Positions 1-8,646 of a stretch of 64,000 nucleotides of DNA are shown piece by piece (position 1 is the first letter of the stretch; each line of letters opens with the position of its first letter). A model generated the notes under the pieces. That model did no database searches and had not been told where the DNA came from. It worked only from the letters and a program-made list of their open reading frames with translations. Origin of the DNA: DAHVFK01 sp963755395 (GTDB taxonomy: Bacteria > Pseudomonadota > Gammaproteobacteria > Burkholderiales > SG8-39); assembly GCA_963755395.1 (NCBI GenBank), contig CAVWJJ010000001.1, positions 248,001 to 312,000 of the forward strand, read 5' to 3'. A program made the position numbers and the translations under genes.

Positions 1-1993
1 CGCTTCAGGATTTCCTTCGACAGATTCAGCTCGCCCGAGTAGTCGGTGCTCGCCACCCACAGGCGCAGGATCTCCGCGCCGAGCGTGCCATTGATCTTCT
101 GCGGCGACATGCCGGTGCCGCGCGACTTCGACATCTTGCGTCCTTCCATGTCGATGACGAAGCCGTGCGTGAGCAAGGCCTTGTACGGCGGCACGCCGTT
201 CATCATGCAAGACACGAGCAGCGACGAGTGGAACCAGCCGCGGTGCTGGTCGGAGCCCTCGAGATAGAGGTCTGCGGGAAACGCGGTCTCTTCCTTGTGC
301 GAGCCGCGCAGCACGGTAAAGTGCGTCGAGCCGGAATCGAACCAGACGTCGAGCGTGTCCTTGATCTTGTCGTAGCGCTGCGCATCATCGCCCAGCAGCT
401 CGCGCGCATCGAGCCTTTGCCAGGCCTCGATGCCGCCCTCCTCGACGCGCTTGGCCACCGCCTCGAGCAACTCGGGCGTGTCCGGATGCAGCTCGCCGGT
501 CTCCTTGTGGATGAAGAACGGCATTGGCACGCCCCACTGGCGCTGGCGCGACAGCGTCCAGTCAGGGCGGCTGGCGATCATCCCGTGCAGCCGCGCCTGG
601 CCCCAGGCAGGGAAGAAGCGCGTGGCCTCGATTCCGCGCAGCGCGGTGGTACGCAGCGTCTCGGCCGGCTTGACGCCGTTATATCCAGGGGTCGCGTCCA
701 TGCCGGCGAACCACTGCACCGTGGCGCGCAGAATCACCGGCGTCTTGTGCCGCCAGCAGTGCATGTAGCTGTGGACGTAGGGCGCGCGGTCGAACAGGGC
801 GCCGCGGCGCTCGATCTCGGCCACGATCTCCAGATTGGCGTCCCAGATCATCGCGCCGCCGAACAGCGGCAGCGATTGCGCGAACCTGCCGTCGCCCTGC
901 ACCGGGGTCAGAATCTGCTCGTCCGTCATGCCGTAGCGCCGGCATGACTCGAAGTCCTCGACGCCGTAGGCCGGCGCCGAATGCACGATCCCCGTGCCGG
1001 TATCGAGCGTTACGTAGTCGCCGAGGTAGACCGGCGCTGTGCGGTCGTAGAAGGGGTGGCGGAACGCTGATGTTTTCCAGCTCACGGCCAAAGCAGCTAT
1101 GGTCAAACTTGCTGTCCGGGTCTCGCCTGCGCAATTTGTAGCTTGCAAGGCATGCTTCCTCCAGATCGGTTGCGAGGATCAGCGCGCCGCGCTCCGTTTC
1201 GACCAGGGAGTAGAGGATTTCCGGATGCACATTCAGCGCCTGGTTCGCGGGAATCGTCCAGGGCGTCGTGGTCCAGATCACCGCGTATATCGGTCCGTCC
1301 GGCAGTCTGTCGAGCGCGAAGGCGCGTCGCAGTTTTTCCCGGTCCGCCATCATCCAACAGAAAGCCGACGTCGATCGCCAGGTCCTTGCGGTCCTCGTAT
1401 TCGACCTCGGCTTCGGCCAGCGCCGAGCCGCAGTCGAAGCACCAGTTGACCGGCTTGAGGCCGCGGTAGACGTAGCCCTTGCCGAGCAACGTGCCCAGCG
1501 CGCGGATCTCGTCGGCCTCGTTGCGGTAGGCCATCGTGAGGTAGGGGTTGTCCCAGTCGCCCAGCACGCCGAGGCGCTGGAAGTCGACCTTCTGACGCTC
1601 GATCTGCTCCGCGGCATAGGCGCGGCACAGGCGCTGCGTCTGCTCGGCCGAGAGGTGCTTGCCGTGCTTCTTCTCGATTTGCACCTCGATCGGCATGCCG
1701 TGGCAGTCCCAGCCGGGCACGTAGGGCGCGTCGAAACCCGCCAAAGTCCGCGACTTCACGATCACGTCTTTAAGGATCTTGTTGACCGCGTGGCCGATGT
1801 GGATGTCGCCGTTGGCGTATGGCGGGCCATCGTGCAGCACGAAGCGCGGGCGGCCCCTGGCAATGCTGCGCAGGCGCTTGTAGACGCCGCGCTGCTGCCA
1901 GTCGCGCACCCAGCCGGGCTCGCGCTTGGCGAGATCGCCGCGCATCGGAAACGGGGTATCTGGAAGATTCAGCGTGCTCTTGTAGTCAGCCAT
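1..1993 (-). CDS. ileS: Isoleucyl-tRNA synthetase, 5' part, frameshifted
   Basis: Class I aminoacyl-tRNA synthetase that charges tRNA-Ile in the cytoplasm. The N-terminal two thirds is present and the 3' end runs off the window. Visible are the start MADYKSTLNLPDTPF, the HIGH-type motif (NGDIHIGHAVNK), the editing-domain stretch WTTTPWTIPANQALN and, near the left edge, the KMSKS motif (EGRKMSKSRGTG). The ATG at 1993 overlaps the ribF stop by 8 nt, so translation is probably coupled. Two single-base insertions break the frame, one C near 1347 and one C near 1065 (plus strand); removing them restores a continuous conserved protein. These look like sequence errors. Confidence 0.93.
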
Positions 1994-2924
1994 GCTTTGC
2001 AAAAAACTCCTTTGCTTGGACCACGTCACGCGCGATCGCCGCGCGCAGCGTGCTCAGGTCCGGGTACTTCGCCTCGTCGCGCAGCCGCTCGATGAACCTG
2101 ACACGCAGGTGCCGACCATACAGCTCTTCGGCGAAATCGAACAAATGTACTTCGAGCAACGGCACCGCAACCTCGTTCACCGTCGGTCGCCTTCCTACGC
2201 TGGCGACGCCGGGCAACCATCGCGCGCCGTCGCTCGCGTCGGCGCCGCAGGCTTCGACCACGTAGATTCCTGCCAGCGGCGCGCGCCTGGGCAGCATCAG
2301 GTTGGCGGTGGCGAAGCCGAGCTTGCGCCCAAGCTTGGCGCCGTGCGCCACGCGCCCCGAAAGCGCGTAAGGGCGGCCGAGAAGCCGCTCGGCGCGACGG
2401 AAATCCGCAGCCAGCAGCGCTTCGCGCACCGCCGAGCTCGAGATCCGCTCGCCGCCGAGCTTGACCTCAGGCATGGCCTCGAGCCCGAATCCGTGCCGGC
2501 GCGCCGCGAGCTCGAGCGCCTCGAAATCGCCCGCCCGGCGCGCACCGTAGCGGAAATCGCGCCCCACCAGCAACCACGCCACGCGCAGGCCGCGCACGAG
2601 CACCTGCGCCACGAAGCGCGCCGGGTCGAGCGAGGCGAAGCGAGTGTCGAAGCGCGCAACGTGCACGTGGTCGATCCCGGTTGCTGCAATCAGCTCGAGC
2701 TTCTCGCGCAGCCGGCTCAGGCGGGCAGGCGCAGCGTCGGGAGCGAAAAATTCGCGCGGGTGCGGCTCGAAGGTTAGCGCGCAGGACTCCACGCCGAGGG
2801 CGCGCGCCTGCTCCACCACGCGCTCGAGCATCGCCTGGTGGCCGAGGTGCACGCCATCGAAGTTGCCGATCGTGAGCGCGTGCGCGCCTCGGACGGGCAA
2901 TACGGAGCCGTGCGTGACGACCAT
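1986..2924 (-). CDS. ribF: Bifunctional riboflavin kinase / FAD synthetase
   Basis: Converts riboflavin to FMN and then FAD. The 312-residue product has the usual length. The N-terminal nucleotidyltransferase domain shows GNFDGVHLGHQ (HxGH type, about residues 18-28) and the ISSSAVREAL motif; the C-terminal flavokinase domain shows GRKLGFATANL and GVASVGRRPTV. It lies directly upstream of ileS with an 8-nt overlap, a common proteobacterial pairing. A perfect -10 hexamer on the same strand lies 22 nt upstream. The ATG at 2924 is the only good start, since the family begins just before the GNFDG motif. Confidence 0.95.
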   Translation of the reverse strand: MVVTHGSVLPVRGAHALTIGNFDGVHLGHQAMLERVVEQARALGVESCALTFEPHPREFFAPDAAPARLSRLREKLELIAATGIDHVHVARFDTRFASLDPARFVAQVLVRGLRVAWLLVGRDFRYGARRAGDFEALELAARRHGFGLEAMPEVKLGGERISSSAVREALLAADFRRAERLLGRPYALSGRVAHGAKLGRKLGFATANLMLPRRAPLAGIYVVEACGADASDGARWLPGVASVGRRPTVNEVAVPLLEVHLFDFAEELYGRHLRVRFIERLRDEAKYPDLSTLRAAIARDVVQAKEFFAKHG

Positions 2925-2945
2925 TAGGCGCGCTTAAAATGATGA

Positions 2946-2951
2946 ATTATA
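2946..2951 (-). promoter_or_regulatory. Candidate -10 element upstream of ribF
   Basis: Reads TATAAT on the minus strand, about 22 nt before the ribF ATG and overlapping the stop codon of the MFS gene. No convincing -35 hexamer is seen at 16-18 nt. In such GC-rich DNA a perfect TATAAT just before a start is unlikely by chance, but the assignment is only inferred. Confidence 0.4.
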
Positions 2952-4152
2952 GCGACTTTTCCGCACTGCGGCGAACAAGTGGCGCAATCCCGAGTAATCC
3001 GAGCAACGGTCCCGGCAGCAGCAGCCAGGCGACCCGGTCGCCGATGGACGGCATCAAAGCGGTCGCGACGCTGATCGAGAATACGGTGATCAGGAAGCCG
3101 ACGCTGTTCTGCAGCGCGAGCGCGCTGCCGAGCAGCTCCGGCGGGCAGGCGCGCGCCGATAGTGCGGAGAACTGCGGCGAGTCGGTCACCACCGCCACCC
3201 CCCAGACTAGCAGCAGCGCGAGCGCCACGGAGGCGGGCGCGCCGCCCGCCAGCGGATAGGCGAGGCACATGGCGCCCGAGACGCCGAGCGCGGCCGCGGC
3301 GACACGCGCGCTGCCATAGCGGCGGCTGAGCCAGCCGCCGAGCACGCAGCCCGCCCCTCCCACCGCGATGACCGCAAACGACCAGGTCGAGACACTCACC
3401 GCGTCGGCCGAGCCCGCCCGCGCCAGCGCCGCGGCAACGAGCGCGGGCGTGATTGTCCACAGCGCGTACAGCTCCCACATGTGCCCGAAATAGCCGAGCG
3501 CCGCAGCGCGGAAGGCTGGCACCCTGAAGGCGCGCAGCACGCTCCCCCAGCCGGGACCGCGCGCGGCCGCGGCGCGTCGAAGGTGGGGGCCGTCGCCGAG
3601 CGCAAGCACCACCAGCCCGGCGACCAGGGCGCAGACCGAAGCGGCGAGCACCGCGACCCGCCACGACGCGCCGCTGCCGGCGGCGCGGATCGCGTGCGGC
3701 AGGGCAGTGCCGAGCGTGAGCATGCCCACCAGCCAGCCAAGCGTCTCGCCGGCGCGCGCCGGCGCCCAGGTCACCACCAGCTTCATGCCGAGGGGGTAGA
3801 TCCCCGCGAGCGCAAAGCCGGTGGCGAAGCGGTACAAGCTGCCGTCGACGACGCCGTGGGCAAGCGTGAAGCCCGCGTTGGCCAGCGCGCCCAACAGGGC
3901 GCAGGCGGCGAAAATGCGACTCGCGGCGAAGCGATCAGCCAGTCCCGACAGGGAAAAGAACAGGGTGCCGGCAATGAAACCAAGCTGCACGGCGCTGGTC
4001 AGGGCTCCAAGCTGCGCCAGGTCGAGCCCCCAGGCATGCGCCAGGTCGCCCGCCGCGGCATTGGCGCTGAACCAGAGCGACGCGCCGAGCAGCTCCGCAA
4101 CCACGATCAGTGGCACGGCGAACCGGCTGCGCGTGTCAACGGAATGGGTCAT
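2947..4152 (-). CDS. MFS transporter, substrate unknown
   Basis: A membrane carrier of the major facilitator superfamily, about 401 residues, with roughly 12 hydrophobic segments, an N-terminal helix containing ELLGASLWFSANAAAG and a loop SLSGLADRFAASR resembling the MFS loop 2-3 signature. The substrate cannot be read from the sequence. The ATG at 4152 (MTHSVDTRS) lies just before the first membrane helix; an upstream in-frame start at 4221 would add a hydrophilic 23-residue tail and is less likely. The stop is 22 nt from ribF, and the two genes may be partly co-transcribed. Confidence 0.85.
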   Translation of the reverse strand: MTHSVDTRSRFAVPLIVVAELLGASLWFSANAAAGDLAHAWGLDLAQLGALTSAVQLGFIAGTLFFSLSGLADRFAASRIFAACALLGALANAGFTLAHGVVDGSLYRFATGFALAGIYPLGMKLVVTWAPARAGETLGWLVGMLTLGTALPHAIRAAGSGASWRVAVLAASVCALVAGLVVLALGDGPHLRRAAAARGPGWGSVLRAFRVPAFRAAALGYFGHMWELYALWTITPALVAAALARAGSADAVSVSTWSFAVIAVGGAGCVLGGWLSRRYGSARVAAAALGVSGAMCLAYPLAGGAPASVALALLLVWGVAVVTDSPQFSALSARACPPELLGSALALQNSVGFLITVFSISVATALMPSIGDRVAWLLLPGPLLGLLGIAPLVRRSAEKSL

Positions 4153-4359
4153 GGCACGCGAGAGTAACGCATCGCGCCGGTCTGACATCCCCTGACCGGC
4201 CGCTGAAGCAGCCCGATTCATATCCTTTTTGCCAGCCGGGCCTCAATAAGTGACAATGCCGCCCTAGGTTTTCGCCGCCGGCCCGCCCGCCGGCGAATGC
4301 CCGCCCGGAGAGGCCAAGAGGGGGCCTGCTCCAGCTTCTTGTTCCGTCAAGGAATTGCG

Positions 4360-4941
4360 ATGATGAAACTACTGCTCAGGTTGTCGCGCGCGATCGACTG
4401 GCTCAATAACCAGATCGGGCACCTGGTTTACTGGCTCGTGCTTGCCGCGGTGCTCATCAGTTCGGCAAACGCGATGTCGCGCTACGTGCTGAACAAGACG
4501 TCCAACGGATGGCTCGAAATGCAGTGGTATCTGTTCGCCGCCATCTTCTTGTTGTGTTCCGGCTACACCTTCCTGCACAACGAGCACATCCGGATCGACG
4601 TGGTGGCACAGCGGTTCTCGCGCCGAACGCTGATCTGGATCGACGTCTTCGGTACCATCTTCTTCATGCTGCCGATGACCATATTCATCATGGTTCTGGG
4701 CTGGTCGATGTTCAAGGAATCCTACATGGTGCACGAGGTCTCGGCCGATCCCGGCGGGCTGCTGCGCTGGCCGGTGAAGCTGCTGGTGCCGGTGGGTTTC
4801 TTTCTGCTCACGCTGCAAGGCCTGTCGGAGCTGGTGAAGCGTATCGCTTTCCTGATGGGCCTGATCCCGGACCCGCTTGAGAAGCACGTCGAGGCTGCCC
4901 TCGAGATGGTCCAGGACAAAGTCGGAGAAGGTACGAAATGA
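4360..4941 (+). CDS. TRAP transporter small membrane subunit (DctQ family)
   Basis: Small four-helix subunit of a tripartite ATP-independent periplasmic transporter; it pairs with the large DctM-type subunit for sodium-driven solute uptake. Four hydrophobic segments are visible, with a conserved W-L-EMQWYLFAAIFLL stretch in helix 2. The start at 4360 (MMKLLLRL) is preceded by AAGGA at good spacing, which favours it over the longer reading frame from 4297. The stop overlaps the next ATG in an ATGA arrangement, so the two membrane subunits are coupled. A GC-rich imperfect hairpin lies upstream at about 4270-4297. Confidence 0.93.
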   Translation: MMKLLLRLSRAIDWLNNQIGHLVYWLVLAAVLISSANAMSRYVLNKTSNGWLEMQWYLFAAIFLLCSGYTFLHNEHIRIDVVAQRFSRRTLIWIDVFGTIFFMLPMTIFIMVLGWSMFKESYMVHEVSADPGGLLRWPVKLLVPVGFFLLTLQGLSELVKRIAFLMGLIPDPLEKHVEAALEMVQDKVGEGTK

Positions 4942-6485
4942 CCGCCTACATAACCGGCCACGTCGGGCCGCTGATGTTCGCGGCGCTGGCGGTATTCCTG
5001 CTGATCGGCTATCCGGTCACTTTCTCGCTCGGCGCGATCGGCCTTTCGTTCGGCTACCTCGGCATCCAGCTCGGCCTCCTGACCCCGGCCTTGTTCCAGG
5101 CGCTGCCCGAGCGGATCTTCGGCATCATGCACAACGAGACGCTGCTGGCGGTGCCGTTCTTCACCTTCATGGGCCTGATCCTGGAGCGAAGCGGCATGGC
5201 CGAGGACCTGCTCGACACCATCGGCCAGCTGTTCGGGCCGATACGTGGCGGCCTGGCCTACGCGGTGATGTTCGTCGGCGCGCTGCTCGCCGCGACCACC
5301 GGCGTAGTGGCCGCCTCCGTGATCTCGATGGGCCTCATCTCGCTGCCGATCATGCTGCGCTACGGCTACGACCGGCGGCTCTCGACCGGGATCATCGCGG
5401 CCTCAGGTACGCTGGCGCAGATCATCCCGCCATCGCTCGTGCTGATCGTGCTCGCCGACCAGCTGGGGCGCTCGGTGGGCGACATGTACGAGGGTGCGAT
5501 CTTCCCCGGGCTGGTCCTGACCGGCATGTACGCGCTGTACATCGTCGGGATCACGATATTCGCCCCCAAGCGCGCTCCCGCACTGCCACCCGAGGCGCGC
5601 ACCCTGCGCGGCATGAAGCTGTTCGGCCGCGTGCTGTTCGTGCTCGTTCCGCCGCTGGCACTGATCTTCCTCGTACTCGGAACCATCTTCCTCGGTGTCG
5701 CGACGCCCACCGAAGGCGGCGCCATGGGCGCGACCGGCGCCCTGGTGCTGGCGCTGATCAACCGGCGCCTGACCTGGAGCCTGCTCAAGCAGGCGATGAA
5801 CTCGACCGCCAAGCTGTCGTCGTTCGTGATCTTCATCCTGATCGGCTCTACCGTGTTCACGCTCACGTTCCGCGGCGTCAACGGCGACCTGTGGATCGAG
5901 AACATGCTGACCAGCCTGCCGGGCGGGCATATCGGATTTCTCATTTTCGTCAACGTCTTCACCTTCATCCTGGCGTTCTTCCTCGACTTCTTCGAGCTGG
6001 CATTCATCATCGTGCCGCTGCTCGGGCCGGTGGCGGAGAAGCTCGGCATCGACCTGATCTGGTTCGGCGTCCTGCTCGGCATCAACATGCAGACCTCGTT
6101 CATGCACCCGCCGTTCGGCTTCGCGCTGTTCTACCTGCGCAGTGTCGCGCCGGCGAAGGAATACATGGACAAGATCACGGGCAAACTCACCGCTCCCATC
6201 ACGACCGGACAGATCTACTGGGGCGCGGTGCCGTTCGTAGTTATCCAGGTCATCGGCGTCGCGGTGGTGCTCGCCTTCCCGCAGTTGGTGACCGGAAACG
6301 TTCAACACCTGAAGATGGATCCGTCGAAGATCCATATATCGGTGCCGCTGCCCGATTACGATAAGTTCCAGCCCGGCGCCGATACCGCGCCAAGCGCCCC
6401 CTCGACCGACGACCAGGGCGACAACGCTCCGCCAACGTCGAACCCCTACCCGGGCCAGGACGAGCCCGAGCCGCCCTCCAAGTAG
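4938..6485 (+). CDS. TRAP transporter large permease subunit (DctM family)
   Basis: The 515-residue translocating subunit of the TRAP system. Many hydrophobic helices and the family stretch SGTLAQIIPPSLVLIVLADQ are clear, as is NMQTSFMHPPFGFALFYLR near the C-terminus of the membrane domain. About 50 residues after the last helix form a polar tail rich in Pro, Asp and Ser (from PLPDYDKFQPG onward), longer than usual for the family. It is coupled to dctQ by an ATGA overlap and followed by a strong terminator. The substrate-binding gene lies on the opposite strand just beyond. Confidence 0.94.
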   Translation: MTAYITGHVGPLMFAALAVFLLIGYPVTFSLGAIGLSFGYLGIQLGLLTPALFQALPERIFGIMHNETLLAVPFFTFMGLILERSGMAEDLLDTIGQLFGPIRGGLAYAVMFVGALLAATTGVVAASVISMGLISLPIMLRYGYDRRLSTGIIAASGTLAQIIPPSLVLIVLADQLGRSVGDMYEGAIFPGLVLTGMYALYIVGITIFAPKRAPALPPEARTLRGMKLFGRVLFVLVPPLALIFLVLGTIFLGVATPTEGGAMGATGALVLALINRRLTWSLLKQAMNSTAKLSSFVIFILIGSTVFTLTFRGVNGDLWIENMLTSLPGGHIGFLIFVNVFTFILAFFLDFFELAFIIVPLLGPVAEKLGIDLIWFGVLLGINMQTSFMHPPFGFALFYLRSVAPAKEYMDKITGKLTAPITTGQIYWGAVPFVVIQVIGVAVVLAFPQLVTGNVQHLKMDPSKIHISVPLPDYDKFQPGADTAPSAPSTDDQGDNAPPTSNPYPGQDEPEPPSK

Positions 6486-6496
6486 AGGCGTACTCC

Positions 6497-6530
6497 AAAA
6501 AAAACCCCGCCGAGGCGGGGTTTTTGATTT
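6497..6530. terminator. Bidirectional intrinsic terminator
   Basis: An A-run, the stem AACCCCGCC / GGCGGGGTT with a short loop, and a T-run. It works in both directions and sits exactly between the converging DctM-type gene (+) and the TRAP binding-protein gene (-). Confidence 0.9.
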
Positions 6531-6547
6531 TCAGGCCTGGTGCTGCT

Positions 6548-7642
6548 TCAGATCTTGGCCTTGATCTTCGAGTGCCAGAGATAATTCTCGTAAGTGTTGT
6601 CGCAGAAGCGATGCCACTCGATTTCTTCGTCACGGTACTTAAGCCACTCCGGATAGATACGCGCCCAGTGCTTGCTTGTCCCCATGTACTCCTTGTACAG
6701 CTCGTAGGCGCCTTTCTCGGAAGCCTCCATCACCGACCGCGGGAAGTAGCGCAGCTGGGTGCCGCCGGCGATCAGGCGGCGCAGCGCCTTCGGGTTCTCG
6801 TGGTCGTATTTCGCCATCATCCACTCATTGGCGGCATGGCAAGCCGTTTCGAGCGCGGCCTGGTAATTCTTGGGCAGTTCGTTCCACTTCTGCAGGTTGA
6901 CCAGCGTCATCAGGCGCGGCCCACCCTCCCACCAGCCGGGCGCGTAGTAATACTTCGCGACTTTCTGGAAGCCAAGCTTCTCGTCGTCATAGGGACCCAC
7001 CCACTCGGCGGCGTCGATCGTGCCCTTTTCCAGCGAAGGATAGATGTCCGCGCCAGCGACCATGGTCGGCACCACGCCGATCTTCGCGATCACGCGCCCG
7101 CCGAGGCCACCGATGCGGAACTTCACGCCTTTCATGTCGGCCAGCGACTTGATCGGCTTGCGCCACCAGCCACCCATCTGGGTTCCGGTATTGCCAGCCA
7201 GAAGCGCCTTGACGCCGTACTCGGTAAACAGCGGCTCCATCACTTCCTTGCCGCCCCCGAAGTGCCACCAGGCGTTCGACTGGCGGTCGTTCATGCCGAA
7301 CGGCACGCAGGTGCCGAAGGCGAAGGCGACGTCTTTGCCGATGTAGTAATACGGCGCGGTGTGGCCGAGTTCGACGGTGCCGTTCTGCACCGCGTCAAGG
7401 ACCTGCAGGCCCGGCACGATCTCGCCGCCGGCAAAGGTGCGGATACTGAAGTTGCCGTCGGTCATCTCGCTGACCCACTTGGCGACCATATCCGCGCCCC
7501 CGAACAGGGTGTCGAGGCTCTTGGGCCAGCTCGCCGCCAGGCGCCAGCTGATCTTCGGGTTCGACTGCGCGATGGCCGGCGCGGCAACCGAGCCCGCGGC
7601 AAGGCCTACAGCCGCTTTCTTGAGAAACGAACGACGCTGCAT
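6548..7642 (-). CDS. TRAP substrate-binding protein, TakP-like (2-oxoacid type)
   Basis: Periplasmic binding protein of 364 residues that delivers ligand to the TRAP permease. The N-terminus has a twin-arginine motif (RRSFLKK) and a signal ending APAIAQ. The body resembles Rhodobacter TakP, the alpha-keto-acid binding protein, as I recall it: SWPKSLDTLFGGA, GNTGTQMGGW, DIYPSLEKGTIDAAEWVGP and YYYAPGWWEGGP. This suggests a pyruvate-like or other 2-oxocarboxylate ligand, but other carboxylates are possible. It is transcribed convergently to the permease genes, so it forms a separate unit that must be co-regulated in another way. Confidence 0.92.
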   Translation of the reverse strand: MQRRSFLKKAAVGLAAGSVAAPAIAQSNPKISWRLAASWPKSLDTLFGGADMVAKWVSEMTDGNFSIRTFAGGEIVPGLQVLDAVQNGTVELGHTAPYYYIGKDVAFAFGTCVPFGMNDRQSNAWWHFGGGKEVMEPLFTEYGVKALLAGNTGTQMGGWWRKPIKSLADMKGVKFRIGGLGGRVIAKIGVVPTMVAGADIYPSLEKGTIDAAEWVGPYDDEKLGFQKVAKYYYAPGWWEGGPRLMTLVNLQKWNELPKNYQAALETACHAANEWMMAKYDHENPKALRRLIAGGTQLRYFPRSVMEASEKGAYELYKEYMGTSKHWARIYPEWLKYRDEEIEWHRFCDNTYENYLWHSKIKAKI

Positions 7643-7791
7643 AAATCCCCTCCTGGGTAATTTGTCGAAATGACCGGGAACCGCGCGAAATAGCGCGCTT
7701 GCTACGCCAATGCGCCCGGTTCGGTGGCCGAATTGTAAGCGCAGAAGCGGCCCATGCCTATTCCGGCGCGCAAGCTTGATGCAAGTTATTC

Positions 7792-8646
7792 TCAGTTGAG
7801 CCTGGAGCAGGTCGCGCTCAGCTCCATAACCCTGGCTCTGACCTCCTCGAAGTCGTCCGCTTCGGGCTCGCGCTCCAGGTATTCCGTGAGGTCCTTGAGC
7901 GCGGCCCTGAACGCCTCAAGCCGCTGATAGACCAGGCCGCGGTCGCGCAGATCGGCGTGCGCCTCGGGCGTCAGCACCAGGATTCTGTCCAGCACTTCGA
8001 GCAGACGCTGCGGCTTGTCGGACTCGCGGTAGATTCCCTTCAGGTTGCGCAGTACCCGCGCCAGGATCTGGCGCTTGGTTGCCGGCTCGAGAAACTGATC
8101 GAGCGGCAGCTCCGCGATCGGAACACCGCCCGCGGCGCCTTCTGGAATGACGCGCTGCAGCCGCTCGCGCAACTCGTCTTCCGATTGGGGCGCACCGCCG
8201 CCGAATGGATCCAGCACGAGCATCCCGCCGCGCAGGCGCAGGCGCACCAGAAAGTGGCCCGGGAAGGAAATGCCTTCGAGCGGCAGGCCGATCCGTCGGC
8301 CGATTTCCATGTACAGGATGGCGAGCGTGATCGGGATCCCGGTCTTGCGCTCGATCACGTCGTTCAGATAGCTGTTGCGCGGGTCGTAGTACTCGTCGGT
8401 GTTGCCCCGGAAGCCGAGGTCCTCGAACAGGAACTGGTTCAGCGCCACGACCCGATCTTCGGCGCCGCAGGATTGCGGCAGCCGGCCGCGCAGGCGCATC
8501 GCCAGGCGCTCGATCTCACCCAGGTAGCGCTCGATATCGAGGCCCGGATAGGCGTCCTCGGCGATCAGCAGGCATGCGCGCGCCAGGTCGATCTTCGAAT
8601 CGTCTCCCGCGACGGCCGCGGCGAATGCCGCCAGCGCGCCGCTCAC
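7792..8646 (-). CDS. SirB1 family transglutaminase-like/TPR protein
   Basis: A cytoplasmic protein of about 284 residues with a transglutaminase-like N-terminal half (NQFLFEDLGFRGN, SYLNDVIERKTGIP, GISFPGHFLVRL) and a C-terminal helical repeat region (from EPATKRQILARVLRNL). The family is widespread in proteobacteria; its biochemical role is not firmly known. The GTG at 8646 overlaps the murJ TGA (GTGA), which decides the start and implies translational coupling. A much longer frame from 8781 would run through murJ and is rejected. Confidence 0.88.
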   Translation of the reverse strand: MSGALAAFAAAVAGDDSKIDLARACLLIAEDAYPGLDIERYLGEIERLAMRLRGRLPQSCGAEDRVVALNQFLFEDLGFRGNTDEYYDPRNSYLNDVIERKTGIPITLAILYMEIGRRIGLPLEGISFPGHFLVRLRLRGGMLVLDPFGGGAPQSEDELRERLQRVIPEGAAGGVPIAELPLDQFLEPATKRQILARVLRNLKGIYRESDKPQRLLEVLDRILVLTPEAHADLRDRGLVYQRLEAFRAALKDLTEYLEREPEADDFEEVRARVMELSATCSRLN

